Origin: Clostridium carboxidivorans P7 | GTDB lineage: Bacteria; Bacillota; Clostridia; Clostridiales; Clostridiaceae | Reading direction: 5' to 3' | Assembly (NCBI RefSeq): GCF_001038625.1 | Contig: NZ_CP011803.1 | Span: forward strand, 806,001 to 870,000 | Length of the DNA stretch: 64,000 nt | Shown: piece after piece, positions 37,477-45,750 of the stretch | Position numbering within the stretch: the stretch's first letter is position 1 | Layout of the letters: each line of letters opens with the position of its first letter | Translations under genes and position numbers: made by a program | Notes under the pieces: model-generated | Database searches by the model: none | What the model saw: only the letters and a program-made list of their open reading frames with translations | Told to the model about the DNA's origin: nothing

Positions 37477-38127
37477 TCATGCCTCTAAAAATTCTAAAAG
37501 AGCATTCTTGTTCAGTATAAGTATTTTTTTATATTTAGTATAAACCCATTTATATTTAGAGAATTTATTTAAAGTTCTACTTACAGTAATTCTACTTACA
37601 CCTACAGATTTTCCAATATCCTCATGGGTACAATTAATGGGATAGCTTGTATATCTATTCATCCTTAACAGATATTGAGCTATTCTTTTTTCGGCTGATA
37701 AGAATGAAATATTATCAATTTCATTTGATAACATTCTAACTTTTTGTGATAAAAGCTCTATGAAATTTAGAGCAAGAAAAGGTTCTTTTTGAAAGTACGA
37801 CATAATATCAGTTTTATTAATGGTGATAATTTCTGAATCGGAAAGAGTTTTAGCTGATGACATTCTTGGAAAACCATCAAAAAAAGAAGCTTCTCCAAAA
37901 ATTTCACCATTTTTATAAATTGTTAAGATTTTTTCTAAACCATCTGAGGAATTTACAAAAACTTGAACTATTCCTTCTTTTAAGTAGTAAAAATTATCAG
38001 CAATTTCTCCTTGTTGATAGATTAATTGATTATTTTTAAATATTCGTGCAGGTTTTGTTTTAAAAATTTCAAACAATTTAGTGGGCATATCTATTTTGTG
38101 GTCTAAAAATAAAATCCCTTTATCCAA
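37477..38127 (-). CDS. Crp/Fnr-family transcription regulator
   Basis: A 216-residue protein. Residues 20-125 are a cyclic-nucleotide-binding-like domain (IYQQGEIADNFYYLKEGIVQ, GEIFGEASFF). Residues 140-210 hold a winged helix-turn-helix (CTHEDIGKSVGVSRITVSRT). No Cys cluster for an iron-sulfur centre is visible at the N-terminus. GGAGG lies 8 bases before a TTG at 38127; the GTG at 38136 overlaps the ribosome site and is unlikely. It is divergent from the methyltransferase-OsmC pair 110 bases away, its probable target. Confidence 0.85.
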   Translation of the reverse strand: MDKGILFLDHKIDMPTKLFEIFKTKPARIFKNNQLIYQQGEIADNFYYLKEGIVQVFVNSSDGLEKILTIYKNGEIFGEASFFDGFPRMSSAKTLSDSEIITINKTDIMSYFQKEPFLALNFIELLSQKVRMLSNEIDNISFLSAEKRIAQYLLRMNRYTSYPINCTHEDIGKSVGVSRITVSRTLNKFSKYKWVYTKYKKILILNKNALLEFLEA

Positions 38128-38236
38128 GAAAAACACCTCCGTTGAAATAATGTTTTTCTAATTGTATCATAGTTTACATTCTTCATTAAAGTTTTATGTA
38201 ATAATATAATAAAAAAATTTATGGAGGTAGTAAATT

Positions 38237-38986
38237 ATGAAATGGAATAGTAATCTATATGATAATAAACATTCTTTTGTGGCGGAATACGGTAAATCTA
38301 TGATTGATTTAGTGAATGTGGAGAAGGACCAAAAAATTTTGGATTTAGGTTGCGGTACTGGGATACTAACAAATGAGTTGGCAAAAGAAGGGGCAACTGT
38401 TATTGGAATAGATTCATCAACAGATATGATTAAAAAGGCAAAATTAAATTACCCAAACTTAAATTTTCAAGTGGCAGACGCAACAAATTTAGATTTTGAA
38501 AATTATTTTGATACTGTTTTTTCTAATGCTGTTTTTCATTGGATTCCAAATCAAGAAAAATTATTGTATTCTATTTATAATTCATTAAAGGACAATGGAA
38601 AATTGATTTGTGAATTTGGAGCAAAGAATAATGTGCATAAAATTCAAACTGCATTTGAAATAGTACTAAAGCAACATGGATATTCTTATTGTTCAGAATT
38701 TTTCTTTCCTTCAAAAGAGGAATATAAAATATTATTAGAAGAAGCTGGTTTTGAAATAGAACATATAATTGAATATGATAGACCAACGCCACTTGCTGAT
38801 GGTGAAAAAGGATTAAGTAATTGGAGTTGTCAATTTTTTGCAAACCATATATCAAATGTTTCATATAAAGAAAGGGAACAAATCTTATTTGAAACAGAAA
38901 AAATTTGCAAAGATAGTTTATGGAAAGAGAACCAATGGATAGCTGATTATAGGCGTATTAAAATTATTGCAGTAAAAAATAAATAG
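38237..38986 (+). CDS. SAM-dependent methyltransferase (class I)
   Basis: A 249-residue protein with SAM motif ILDLGCGTGILTNELA near residues 34-49, GIDSSTDMIKKA as motif II and FSNAVFHWI near 95-103. It resembles trans-aconitate or UbiE-like small-molecule methyltransferases; the substrate is unknown. GGAGG lies 11 bases before the ATG. It is followed 35 bases later by an OsmC gene and is divergent from a Crp/Fnr regulator, which suggests a stress or redox-responsive unit. Confidence 0.83.
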   Translation: MKWNSNLYDNKHSFVAEYGKSMIDLVNVEKDQKILDLGCGTGILTNELAKEGATVIGIDSSTDMIKKAKLNYPNLNFQVADATNLDFENYFDTVFSNAVFHWIPNQEKLLYSIYNSLKDNGKLICEFGAKNNVHKIQTAFEIVLKQHGYSYCSEFFFPSKEEYKILLEEAGFEIEHIIEYDRPTPLADGEKGLSNWSCQFFANHISNVSYKEREQILFETEKICKDSLWKENQWIADYRRIKIIAVKNK

Positions 38987-39021
38987 ATATTCCAACCTAT
39001 GAAAAATGGAGGTAATAGATA

Positions 39022-39411
39022 ATGATAATTTCTGAAAGTAAACAAGAAAATTATTGTACAGAAATTTCAAATGGTAACTCAGTTATTTTTTCTGATGTAA
39101 CAGAAGAAAAAGGAGGAAAAGGACAACATTTAAGACCACATGATTTGCTATGTGCGGGATTTGCCTCATGTATTAATATTACTACAAGAATGATATTAGA
39201 ACGTAAAAATATAAAATATGAAAAGGTAATTGTTAAAGTAGATTTAGATAGAAGTGATGAAAATAAAACAAAATTTCTTTATGATATTGATATTTTGGGT
39301 GATATTTCTAATGATACAAAGCAACTAATAATTAGTATGGTTAGAAATTGTCCCGTAAAAAAAACTTTATCCAAGGAAATAGAATTTCAAAGTATAAGCA
39401 AACTCAGATGA
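39022..39411 (+). CDS. OsmC-family protein
   Basis: A 129-residue protein with the OsmC layout: LRPHDLLCAGFASCIN, with one Cys near residue 44 and 49, and NCPVKKTLSKEI with the second redox Cys near residue 114. OsmC/Ohr proteins reduce organic hydroperoxides with paired cysteines. The length is slightly short but normal for the family. GGAGG precedes the ATG. It is co-directional with the methyltransferase. Confidence 0.83.
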   Translation: MIISESKQENYCTEISNGNSVIFSDVTEEKGGKGQHLRPHDLLCAGFASCINITTRMILERKNIKYEKVIVKVDLDRSDENKTKFLYDIDILGDISNDTKQLIISMVRNCPVKKTLSKEIEFQSISKLR

Positions 39412-39498
39412 AGAAACAAGCTGTGGAATAGCAGCTTGTGGAAGTAAGTCTATGACACAGGCAATTGTCAGTGTCATAGCTGAACCTGTTGCCATTCA

Positions 39499-39819
39499 TT
39501 ACATCTCAAGACACTTTACAATAATTTTTGCACATTCCCTAGCTCCCTTTTCAGTTGCTATTTTTTTGCTCAATGTTTTAGCGTTTGCTGCGATTTCATC
39601 AGTCAAAGCAAATTTGATTGCATCAGCAAGTTTATTAGAAGATAAATCTTTTTTAGAAATAGGTTTCGAACCTACCCCTAAGTCATAAGCCCTGTGTGCC
39701 CATGCAAATTGATCATTGGAAAAAGGTACAATTATGCTTGGGACTCCTGCTTTAAGGCCAGCTGCTGTGGTGCCAGCTCCTCCATGATGGCATACTGCTG
39801 AAACCCTTTTGAATAGCCA
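39499..39819 (-). pseudogene. MGT-family glycosyltransferase, C-terminal fragment
   Basis: On the minus strand an open frame of 106 codons without a start reads VSAVCHHGGAGTTAAGLKAG, then VPFSNDQFAWAHRAYDLGVG, and ends at 39499. This is the UDP-sugar-binding C-terminal part of macrolide/UGT-type glycosyltransferases (HGGAGTT, then the PFxxDQ motif). The N-terminal three quarters are gone; the break joins directly to an rtcB fragment in the other orientation. Confidence 0.7.
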
Positions 39820-40079
39820 TGAATGAGGAATGCTATCAATTTAATAGTGATTGTCGGGATAAAGAAGAATTTAATAATCTGAATCTAGATAAAAATAAAG
39901 TACATTTACTAATTTATAGCGGCAGTAGAGGTTTAGGAGAACATACTTTAAGAAAGCATATTGAACAATACAGCTGTCAGAATGGTTTGCTAGAGGGTAG
40001 TGAAGGTTTTGAAAGCTACTTAAAAGATTATGAAAAGGCAATACTTTTTGGTTTGCCTAGTACCCACGGGGTGCATTGA
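39819..40079 (+). pseudogene. RtcB RNA ligase, internal fragment
   Basis: An 86-residue frame contains VHLLIYSGSRGLGEHTLRKH and LKDYEKAIL, the region around the HSGSRGLG motif of the RtcB RNA-splicing ligase (here YSGSRGLG). The upstream metal-binding part and the C-terminal guanylylation region are absent. It abuts a glycosyltransferase fragment, so a deletion or rearrangement left both pieces. Confidence 0.6.
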
Positions 40080-40159
40080 TAATTTGTTAACAAATTGTTT
40101 TGCTATAAGAAAAGGTGTATTATAAACTTATATTTAATAATGTAAGTGAGGGATTAACA

Positions 40160-41089
40160 ATGAGATTTTTGCCATTTATCAATGGGAAACTTTTTTTAGT
40201 GATATATGGGATTTATGCAGTGGCATTAATAATATTATTGTCAAAGAAATTAAAAGGTAATGATGAATATTATGTGGCAGCAGGTTTAGATGAAGTACAA
40301 TATTATGTTTTAGATAATAAATATAGTTTGGAGAATATGTTTTACTATATAACGTACAGGCTATATGCTAAAAGAATTCTATTAAAAGATGAAGAAGAAA
40401 AAACTTTTTATGTAAATAAGTCTGTTTCCATATATCTATCAAGTATTGAAAAAAAAGTATACCATTTATATTTAGAAAAGTTTGCACCAAAGGATTTTAA
40501 ATCAAGTATGCTAAATGAAAATCAATTTAAAGGGTATTATTATAGCATTTATAATGAATTAATAACAAAGGGATTAATTAAAGATAGTGATATGATAAAA
40601 AAGAATAAATCTACTTTAAAAATGGGAATGCTTATTATATTTATTCCAGGGGTTTGGAGACTTATTGGAGGAATAGAAAGTAATATGCCAGTAACAGCCC
40701 TAATAATAGAAATTATTGTGACTTTTGTTATAATAAGGGCTGTATTATCTAGTCTGGTTAATGATAACTTGACCAATAAGGGACATGCTTCTAAAAGAGC
40801 ATTTGAAAAGCAATATAATTCAATAATTAATGATTCTGACAGCAGCTCTAACAGTAATGTAGGTTATGCAAATACTATGCAGGAGTTTTTAATTGGAGCA
40901 GCATGGATGAATTTTTTAGGTGTAAATAATATATATAGAAATAGTGGTAGTGATACATCTACTTTTTTTGACAATGATAGTAGTTTTGATTCTTCTGATA
41001 GTAGTTCTGATTCTTCGGATAGTAGTGATTCGGGAAGTTCTTGTTCTGCATGCTCATCTTGTGGAGGCTGTGGTAGTGGAGGAGATTAA
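40160..41089 (+). CDS. Membrane protein with Ser/Cys/Gly-rich tail (TIGR04222-like)
   Basis: A 309-residue protein: an N-terminal membrane segment (residues 8-27), a soluble middle, two membrane segments near 155-195, and a low-complexity tail of Ser/Asp ending in CSACSSCGGCGSGGD. This matches the TIGR04222 membrane family. The Cys/Gly tail looks like a peptide that a radical SAM enzyme could modify, and such an enzyme starts 2 bases after the stop. ATG 40160 is preferred over the TTG-type start at 40115 because it has GAGGGA upstream and begins the membrane segment. Confidence 0.7.
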   Translation: MRFLPFINGKLFLVIYGIYAVALIILLSKKLKGNDEYYVAAGLDEVQYYVLDNKYSLENMFYYITYRLYAKRILLKDEEEKTFYVNKSVSIYLSSIEKKVYHLYLEKFAPKDFKSSMLNENQFKGYYYSIYNELITKGLIKDSDMIKKNKSTLKMGMLIIFIPGVWRLIGGIESNMPVTALIIEIIVTFVIIRAVLSSLVNDNLTNKGHASKRAFEKQYNSIINDSDSSSNSNVGYANTMQEFLIGAAWMNFLGVNNIYRNSGSDTSTFFDNDSSFDSSDSSSDSSDSSDSGSSCSACSSCGGCGSGGD

Positions 41090-41091
41090 TT

Positions 41092-42144
41092 TTGAAAAGA
41101 TTAATTTTGCAATGGCATATTACTGCAAGGTGTAATAAAAGATGTAAGCATTGCTATCAAGAAGACTACAGTGGGGAAGAATTTACAATAGAAAAATTAA
41201 AGGAATTAGGGTCTCAATATTTAGAACTTTTATATGAGTATAATAAAAATTGTAATGAAAAAATAAAGGGACAAATAAATATAACTGGGGGAGAACCATT
41301 TATTAGAGAAGATATTTGGGAGCTTTTAGACTTTTTCAAAAAGAATGCTGATTATTTTAATTTTGGTATACTTACTAATGGTTCACTTTTAAATGAGGAA
41401 AATGTTATTAGATTAAAAAGCTATAACCCTAAAATGGTACAAGTAAGTTTAGATGGAAGTAAAAAAGTTCATGATGAAATAAGGGGCGCAAATTCTTATA
41501 ATGAAGTTATAAAAGCATTAAAACTATTAAGAAAATACAATATAAAATCATTAGTTTCATTTACTGCAAATAATAAGAACTATAAAGAATTTAAGAATGT
41601 AGTAAAGGCAGCTAAAAAGTGTAAAGCATATAAGGTCTGGACAGATAGAATGGTTCCAATTGGATCAGGAAACTGTGGGGAAATTAAAACTTTAAGTAAA
41701 AAAGAAGTGGTTGAATATATAAATATAATACGTAAAGAGCAATTAAATGTATTAAATAAATTTACTAAAACTAAAATTTCTGGTGAAAGAAGTCTCCAAT
41801 TTTTAAATGGAATTAGTGAGTGTTATAAATGCAGTGCAGCAGATGGACTGGTAGTACTTCTTGAAAATGGAGATGTAATGCCTTGTAGAAGATTACCAAT
41901 TGTAGCAGGGAATATACAAAATTCAGATTTAAAAGAAATTTATTTTAATTCCAAAGTATTTAAAGATTTAAGAGATTTTAAGGAAAAGCCTAAAGGCTGT
42001 ACAAAGTGCAACTTTTTTAATTTATGTAAAGGTGGAGCTAAGTGTATAGCTTATGGTGTATATGGTGATTATAAAATTGGAGATTATGGCTGCATTCTTA
42101 AGAATGAAGAATGTGGCTTGGATGATATTTGCCACAATACATAA
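41092..42144 (+). CDS. Radical SAM/SPASM peptide-modifying enzyme
   Basis: A 350-residue protein. The radical SAM Cys triplet is CNKRCKHC (C14, C18, C21), followed by the GGEPF motif near residue 66. The C-terminal SPASM region has CYKCSAADG, MPCRR, CTKCNFFNLCKGGAKC and a last Cys in YGCIL, enough for auxiliary 4Fe-4S clusters. Such enzymes build thioether or other cross-links on Cys-containing peptides. The TTG start has GGAG 6 bases upstream, and the adjacent Cys-tailed membrane protein is the obvious substrate candidate. Confidence 0.83.
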   Translation: MKRLILQWHITARCNKRCKHCYQEDYSGEEFTIEKLKELGSQYLELLYEYNKNCNEKIKGQINITGGEPFIREDIWELLDFFKKNADYFNFGILTNGSLLNEENVIRLKSYNPKMVQVSLDGSKKVHDEIRGANSYNEVIKALKLLRKYNIKSLVSFTANNKNYKEFKNVVKAAKKCKAYKVWTDRMVPIGSGNCGEIKTLSKKEVVEYINIIRKEQLNVLNKFTKTKISGERSLQFLNGISECYKCSAADGLVVLLENGDVMPCRRLPIVAGNIQNSDLKEIYFNSKVFKDLRDFKEKPKGCTKCNFFNLCKGGAKCIAYGVYGDYKIGDYGCILKNEECGLDDICHNT

Positions 42145-42455
42145 ATTAGTTGCTACTAAATATTGACTATGGATAAATTGTAATGTTATAATAAAAATTA
42201 TTAAAAATATAGAATAAGAGGAAAATTATTATGTAATTAAGTAGATTTATCTAAGGAAAATTAAAAAGGGTATTTGTATTCATTAAAAAATTTAATGAGT
42301 TTATTTATGTGCTCTAATTTAATTTTAAAGATAATTTACTTTTTATAACCATAATAATTGCCTTAAAAAGAATATCTCTTTTAGGTTTATTAGTGTTGTG
42401 AAAAGTTAAGCTTCGCAGCACTTTTTTGCTGCGTAAATTTAAAGGAGATGATTAT
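42145..42455. other. Gap with a hairpin before the RNA ligase
   Basis: An AT-rich stretch without an ORF. CGCAGCA and TGCTGCG (42414-42433) form a perfect 7-bp stem with a T-rich loop, just before the AAAGGAG site of the next gene; it may be a leader element and not a terminator, as no T-run follows. Confidence 0.4.
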
Positions 42456-43253
42456 ATGGAAAGAATTTATAAATATCCAAGAACTCCTCATATTGAAGGA
42501 TCAAGATTTCAACAGGGGGACGAGGATTTAGATAGTATAAAGTTTGAAAGAATTAAAAATAGATTTTGTGTACTTGAAGAAAAGGTAGATGGGGCTAACT
42601 GCGGTATTAGCTTTGATAAACAAGGAAGAATGTATTTACAAAGCAGAGGGCATTTTTTAAATGGGGGATATGGAGAAACTCAATTTGATATGTTTAAAAC
42701 CTGGGCAAATACTTTTATTTATAGGCTTAGAGAAATTTTAGGTGATAGATACATTATGTATGGAGAATGGCTTTATGCAAAGCATACTGTGTATTATGAC
42801 GAACTTAACCACTATTTTATGGAATTTGATATATTTGATAAGCAGGAAGAAAAATTCTTAAGTACCAGGAGAAGAAAAGAAATGCTTAAAAGCTATCCTT
42901 TTATAAAGTCTGTACTGGTTTTAAAAGAGGGAATGCTAAAGTCTAAAGATGAAATTACAACACTTTTGGGTAAATCAAATTTTAAATCACATAACTGGCA
43001 GAGAAGTTTAGAAAAAAGCTGCAGTGAGCTAGATTTGTCCTATGAAATTGCTAAAAAACAAACAGATACAACTGATTTAATGGAAGGTATATATATAAAA
43101 GTAGAAGATGAAAACTATGTACTTAGCAGAATGAAATATGTAAGAGCTTCATTTTTAAATACAATTATGGATTCTGAAACTCATTGGGTTAATAGACCTA
43201 TTATTCCTAACAAATTAAAATCAGGAATAGATATTTTTTCTGAGGAGGCGTAG
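42456..43253 (+). CDS. RNA ligase (nucleotidyltransferase family)
   Basis: A 265-residue protein. Motif I is EEKVDGAN with the adenylated Lys at about residue 43; motif III-like MYGEWLYAKH is near 110, and motif IV-V are seen as MEGIYIKVEDE and VLSRMKYVR. This is the Rnl-type ATP-dependent RNA ligase fold, which seals broken RNA such as cut tRNA. ATG 42456 follows AAAGGAG; a longer start at 42426 lies before that site. The next gene, 7 bases on, encodes an HD-kinase protein, giving an end-healing and sealing pair. Confidence 0.83.
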   Translation: MERIYKYPRTPHIEGSRFQQGDEDLDSIKFERIKNRFCVLEEKVDGANCGISFDKQGRMYLQSRGHFLNGGYGETQFDMFKTWANTFIYRLREILGDRYIMYGEWLYAKHTVYYDELNHYFMEFDIFDKQEEKFLSTRRRKEMLKSYPFIKSVLVLKEGMLKSKDEITTLLGKSNFKSHNWQRSLEKSCSELDLSYEIAKKQTDTTDLMEGIYIKVEDENYVLSRMKYVRASFLNTIMDSETHWVNRPIIPNKLKSGIDIFSEEA

Positions 43254-43260
43254 TGTAGTT

Positions 43261-44349
43261 ATGAATATAGAAAAATTTTTAAGGGAAAAGAACTACGACT
43301 TTAAAGACATAGTGGAGAAATTTAAATTTATAGATAAGTTTAAAGAAGTTAAGCAAAATCCTAAATTTCATGGCGAAGGAAATGTTTATGAGCATACTAA
43401 GTTAGTATGCAGCGAAATTTTAAAGCTTGAAGAATGGGAATATTTAGAGGATAGAGAAAAGGTAATTTTGTATACAGCAGCACTATTTCATGACATAGGT
43501 AAGGTTATTACTACAAGGGAAGAAGATGGGCAAATAATTTCACCTAAGCATGCTGTAAAGGGTGCAAAGATGTTTAGATACTTAGCCTATAGAGAATATG
43601 AATTTGATAAGTCTATAAGAGAAGAAATAGCGGCACTTATTAGATACCATGGGCTGCCTCTGTATTTTATTGAAAAAGAAGATATAGATTACCATCTTAT
43701 AAAAGCAGCTGAGATTACTAATATGAAACTGCTTTATTTATTAGGAAAATGTGATTTGCTTGGAAGGTACTGTGAAGATAAGGCAGCCTTGCTTGAAAGG
43801 GTTTTTTATTTTAAAACCTATGCAGAAGAATTAGGTTGTTTTTATGGACCTAAGAAATTTAAGAATGACTATACAAGGTTTTTGTATCTTACAGGAAATA
43901 AGGTTTATCCTGGAGCAGAGATTTTTGATAATAGAAGCTTTGAAGTAATAATTATGATGGGACTTCCTCTAGCTGGAAAGGATACTTATATAAAGTGTAA
44001 TCTTAAGGGGGTAAAAGTAATATCCTTAGATGATATTAGAGAAGAACTTAATATTTCACCTTCTAAGGATTTTGGAAAAGTTGGAGCGGTGGCCTTTTCT
44101 AAAGCAAAGGAATATTTAAGAAGAAAAGAAAGCTTTGTCTGGAATGCTACGAATTTAAGGAGAGAGAATAGGCAAAAATTAATTAGACTATGCACAGCTT
44201 ACGGAGTAAAAGTAAAGTTTGTTTATTTAGAGGTGCCTTATAGAGAGTTGATTTTAAGGGATAATAAAAGAGAAAGATATGTACCTATTAAAGTAATAGA
44301 TAACATGATAAAAAATATGGATATGCCTGAAGCAGAAGAAATTTGTTAG
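43261..44349 (+). CDS. HD phosphohydrolase-polynucleotide kinase fusion
   Basis: A 362-residue protein. Residues 1-190 are an HD domain (EHT near 45, then FHDIGK at 76-81 and RYHGLPL near 137). Residues 225-360 are a P-loop kinase like T4 polynucleotide kinase: MGLPLAGKDTY near 237, ISLDDIREEL and WNATNLRRENR. Together it could remove phosphates from RNA 3' ends and phosphorylate 5' ends, healing breaks for the ligase encoded 7 bases upstream. GGAGG lies 12 bases before the ATG. This pairing is known in phages and bacteria as RNA repair against anticodon nucleases. Confidence 0.83.
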   Translation: MNIEKFLREKNYDFKDIVEKFKFIDKFKEVKQNPKFHGEGNVYEHTKLVCSEILKLEEWEYLEDREKVILYTAALFHDIGKVITTREEDGQIISPKHAVKGAKMFRYLAYREYEFDKSIREEIAALIRYHGLPLYFIEKEDIDYHLIKAAEITNMKLLYLLGKCDLLGRYCEDKAALLERVFYFKTYAEELGCFYGPKKFKNDYTRFLYLTGNKVYPGAEIFDNRSFEVIIMMGLPLAGKDTYIKCNLKGVKVISLDDIREELNISPSKDFGKVGAVAFSKAKEYLRRKESFVWNATNLRRENRQKLIRLCTAYGVKVKFVYLEVPYRELILRDNKRERYVPIKVIDNMIKNMDMPEAEEIC

Positions 44350-44395
44350 TTAAGTAAGCTTAAGGTAAAGCGTGAAGTAATTATATTCTAAGATG

Positions 44396-44434
44396 GACTA
44401 GCTTGGCATTAATACAGCAAGCTAGTCTGTTTTA
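44396..44434 (+). terminator. Terminator of the RNA-repair operon
   Basis: GACTAGCTTG and CAAGCTAGTC form a perfect 10-bp stem, followed by TGTTTTAG. Confidence 0.75.
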
Positions 44435-44464
44435 GTTAACCTTAAAAAAGAAAGAAAGTTTACT

Positions 44465-44515
44465 AATAACAAGCTCAAGTAAGTCCTTACAAATCCCCTC
44501 AAGATGTAAATTTTA
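44465..44515 (+). repeat. Dispersed intergenic repeat (diverged)
   Basis: AACAAGCTCAAGTAAGTCC, then CCCCTCAAGATGTAAATTTTAG, resembles the repeat at 36450 and 50631. Confidence 0.45.
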
Positions 44516-44605
44516 GAAGCTAAGTAAAGTTTATAGAGAAAAATTCGATATAAATAAAGCATATAAAAAGTGTTATATAAGCATCAAAGGAGACAGCTTT
44601 AGATT

Positions 44606-44935
44606 ATGAATAATATTAAAGATAAATTATTTAGAATAATGGCAATTATATTGAATACTATATATGTTATTGCGATAGTGCCAGTTGGATTTGCGTTCCT
44701 TGTAGCAGGTGCAATGATATTTGATACACCAAAGTCAGCTGAAGATCCGATGGCATGGTTATTCTTCTTTCTTACTTTATCAATACCAGTAGTAACATTT
44801 TTAGCATGTGTAAGCTCCATTATCTTAGTATCTAAAAAATCCAACACTAAAGCGTTTTTATGTAGTATATCACCAATAGCATACATTTGTATTATTGTGT
44901 TAATTAATTGGTTATTTACAACTATAAGGGGGTAA
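44606..44935 (+). CDS. Small membrane protein
   Basis: A 109-residue protein with three hydrophobic segments (near residues 10-37, 50-73 and 82-105) and no recognised motif. GGAGA lies 12 bases before the ATG. It converges on the DnaC-like gene, 11 bases apart. The minus-strand frame over the same bases is a shadow. Confidence 0.5.
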   Translation: MNNIKDKLFRIMAIILNTIYVIAIVPVGFAFLVAGAMIFDTPKSAEDPMAWLFFFLTLSIPVVTFLACVSSIILVSKKSNTKAFLCSISPIAYICIIVLINWLFTTIRG

Positions 44936-44946
44936 TTTAGTTACTT

Positions 44947-45750
44947 CTACTTCAACCTATAATTATTCTCCTTACCGTGTATTTCTACAGTGAAATTTTT
45001 GCACATTTCTAAAATTCTGCTGCCTATGCTTTCATCAAAGTATAAGAGCTTTTCCACAGTAAATTCTGAAGATATTATTATGGGCAAATTTTTCATGTAT
45101 CTGTAATTTATTATTTCAAAGGTTATGTTTATATCTGCCTCAGTAAGCTTGCCTTTATAGAGATCATCTATTATTAAAACCTGTGCTGTTTTGAACTTTC
45201 GCGTACAGGCTTCATAATATTCTTCATCTAAAATATTTTGTTTTAATTTTAGTATTTGTTCTCTATAGGACATATAAATTACGGGAATGCCCTTTGATAG
45301 AAGGTTTAAACCTATAGCTATGCTCAAATGGGACTTACCGCTGCCAACTTGTCCTAAAAAAGCTATACTATTTTTTCTGGTATTTCTTATTTGTTTAAAG
45401 CTTCTAAAGTATTTGATAGCAGTATTCTTTGCTTCTTCAGTGGCTGTATTATAGGCATTGTAGTTTTTGAAAGTAAGTTTATTTTTTTGAGTTTCTATGC
45501 CTGAAAAACTCCACATCCTCTTAAGCTTATCCATTTCTCTGCACTTGCAAAAGGCAATGGTATCTTGAGCATCAGGAGAGTGTTTTATAATATATCCTTT
45601 TCCACCACAAATAGGGCAGTTTTCTAAAGCGTCAGCTTCAGATGAGTCCTTCCATGTCTCCTTGATACCACTCTGTTTTTGCTTCTTTTCCTTCATATTT
45701 TCCAGATTCTTTTTCCTGAGTCTCTGAATTATATCCCCAACTCTTTTCAT
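44947..45750 (-). CDS. dnaC-like: DnaC-like helicase-loader ATPase
   Basis: A 267-residue protein. A CxxC zinc motif (ENCPICGGKGYI, then FCKCRE) is followed by an AAA+ domain: Walker A FLGQVGSGKSHLS near residue 136 and Walker B VLIIDDLYKG near 191, with RILEMC in the place of the sensor/Arg region. DnaC/DnaI-like proteins load the replicative helicase. The start at 45750 (MKRVGDIIQR) is chosen as it begins the conserved part with GGGGAA before it; it overlaps the DnaD-like gene by 113 bases in another frame. This pair is typical of prophage or integrated-element replication modules. Confidence 0.8.
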   Translation of the reverse strand: MKRVGDIIQRLRKKNLENMKEKKQKQSGIKETWKDSSEADALENCPICGGKGYIIKHSPDAQDTIAFCKCREMDKLKRMWSFSGIETQKNKLTFKNYNAYNTATEEAKNTAIKYFRSFKQIRNTRKNSIAFLGQVGSGKSHLSIAIGLNLLSKGIPVIYMSYREQILKLKQNILDEEYYEACTRKFKTAQVLIIDDLYKGKLTEADINITFEIINYRYMKNLPIIISSEFTVEKLLYFDESIGSRILEMCKNFTVEIHGKENNYRLK

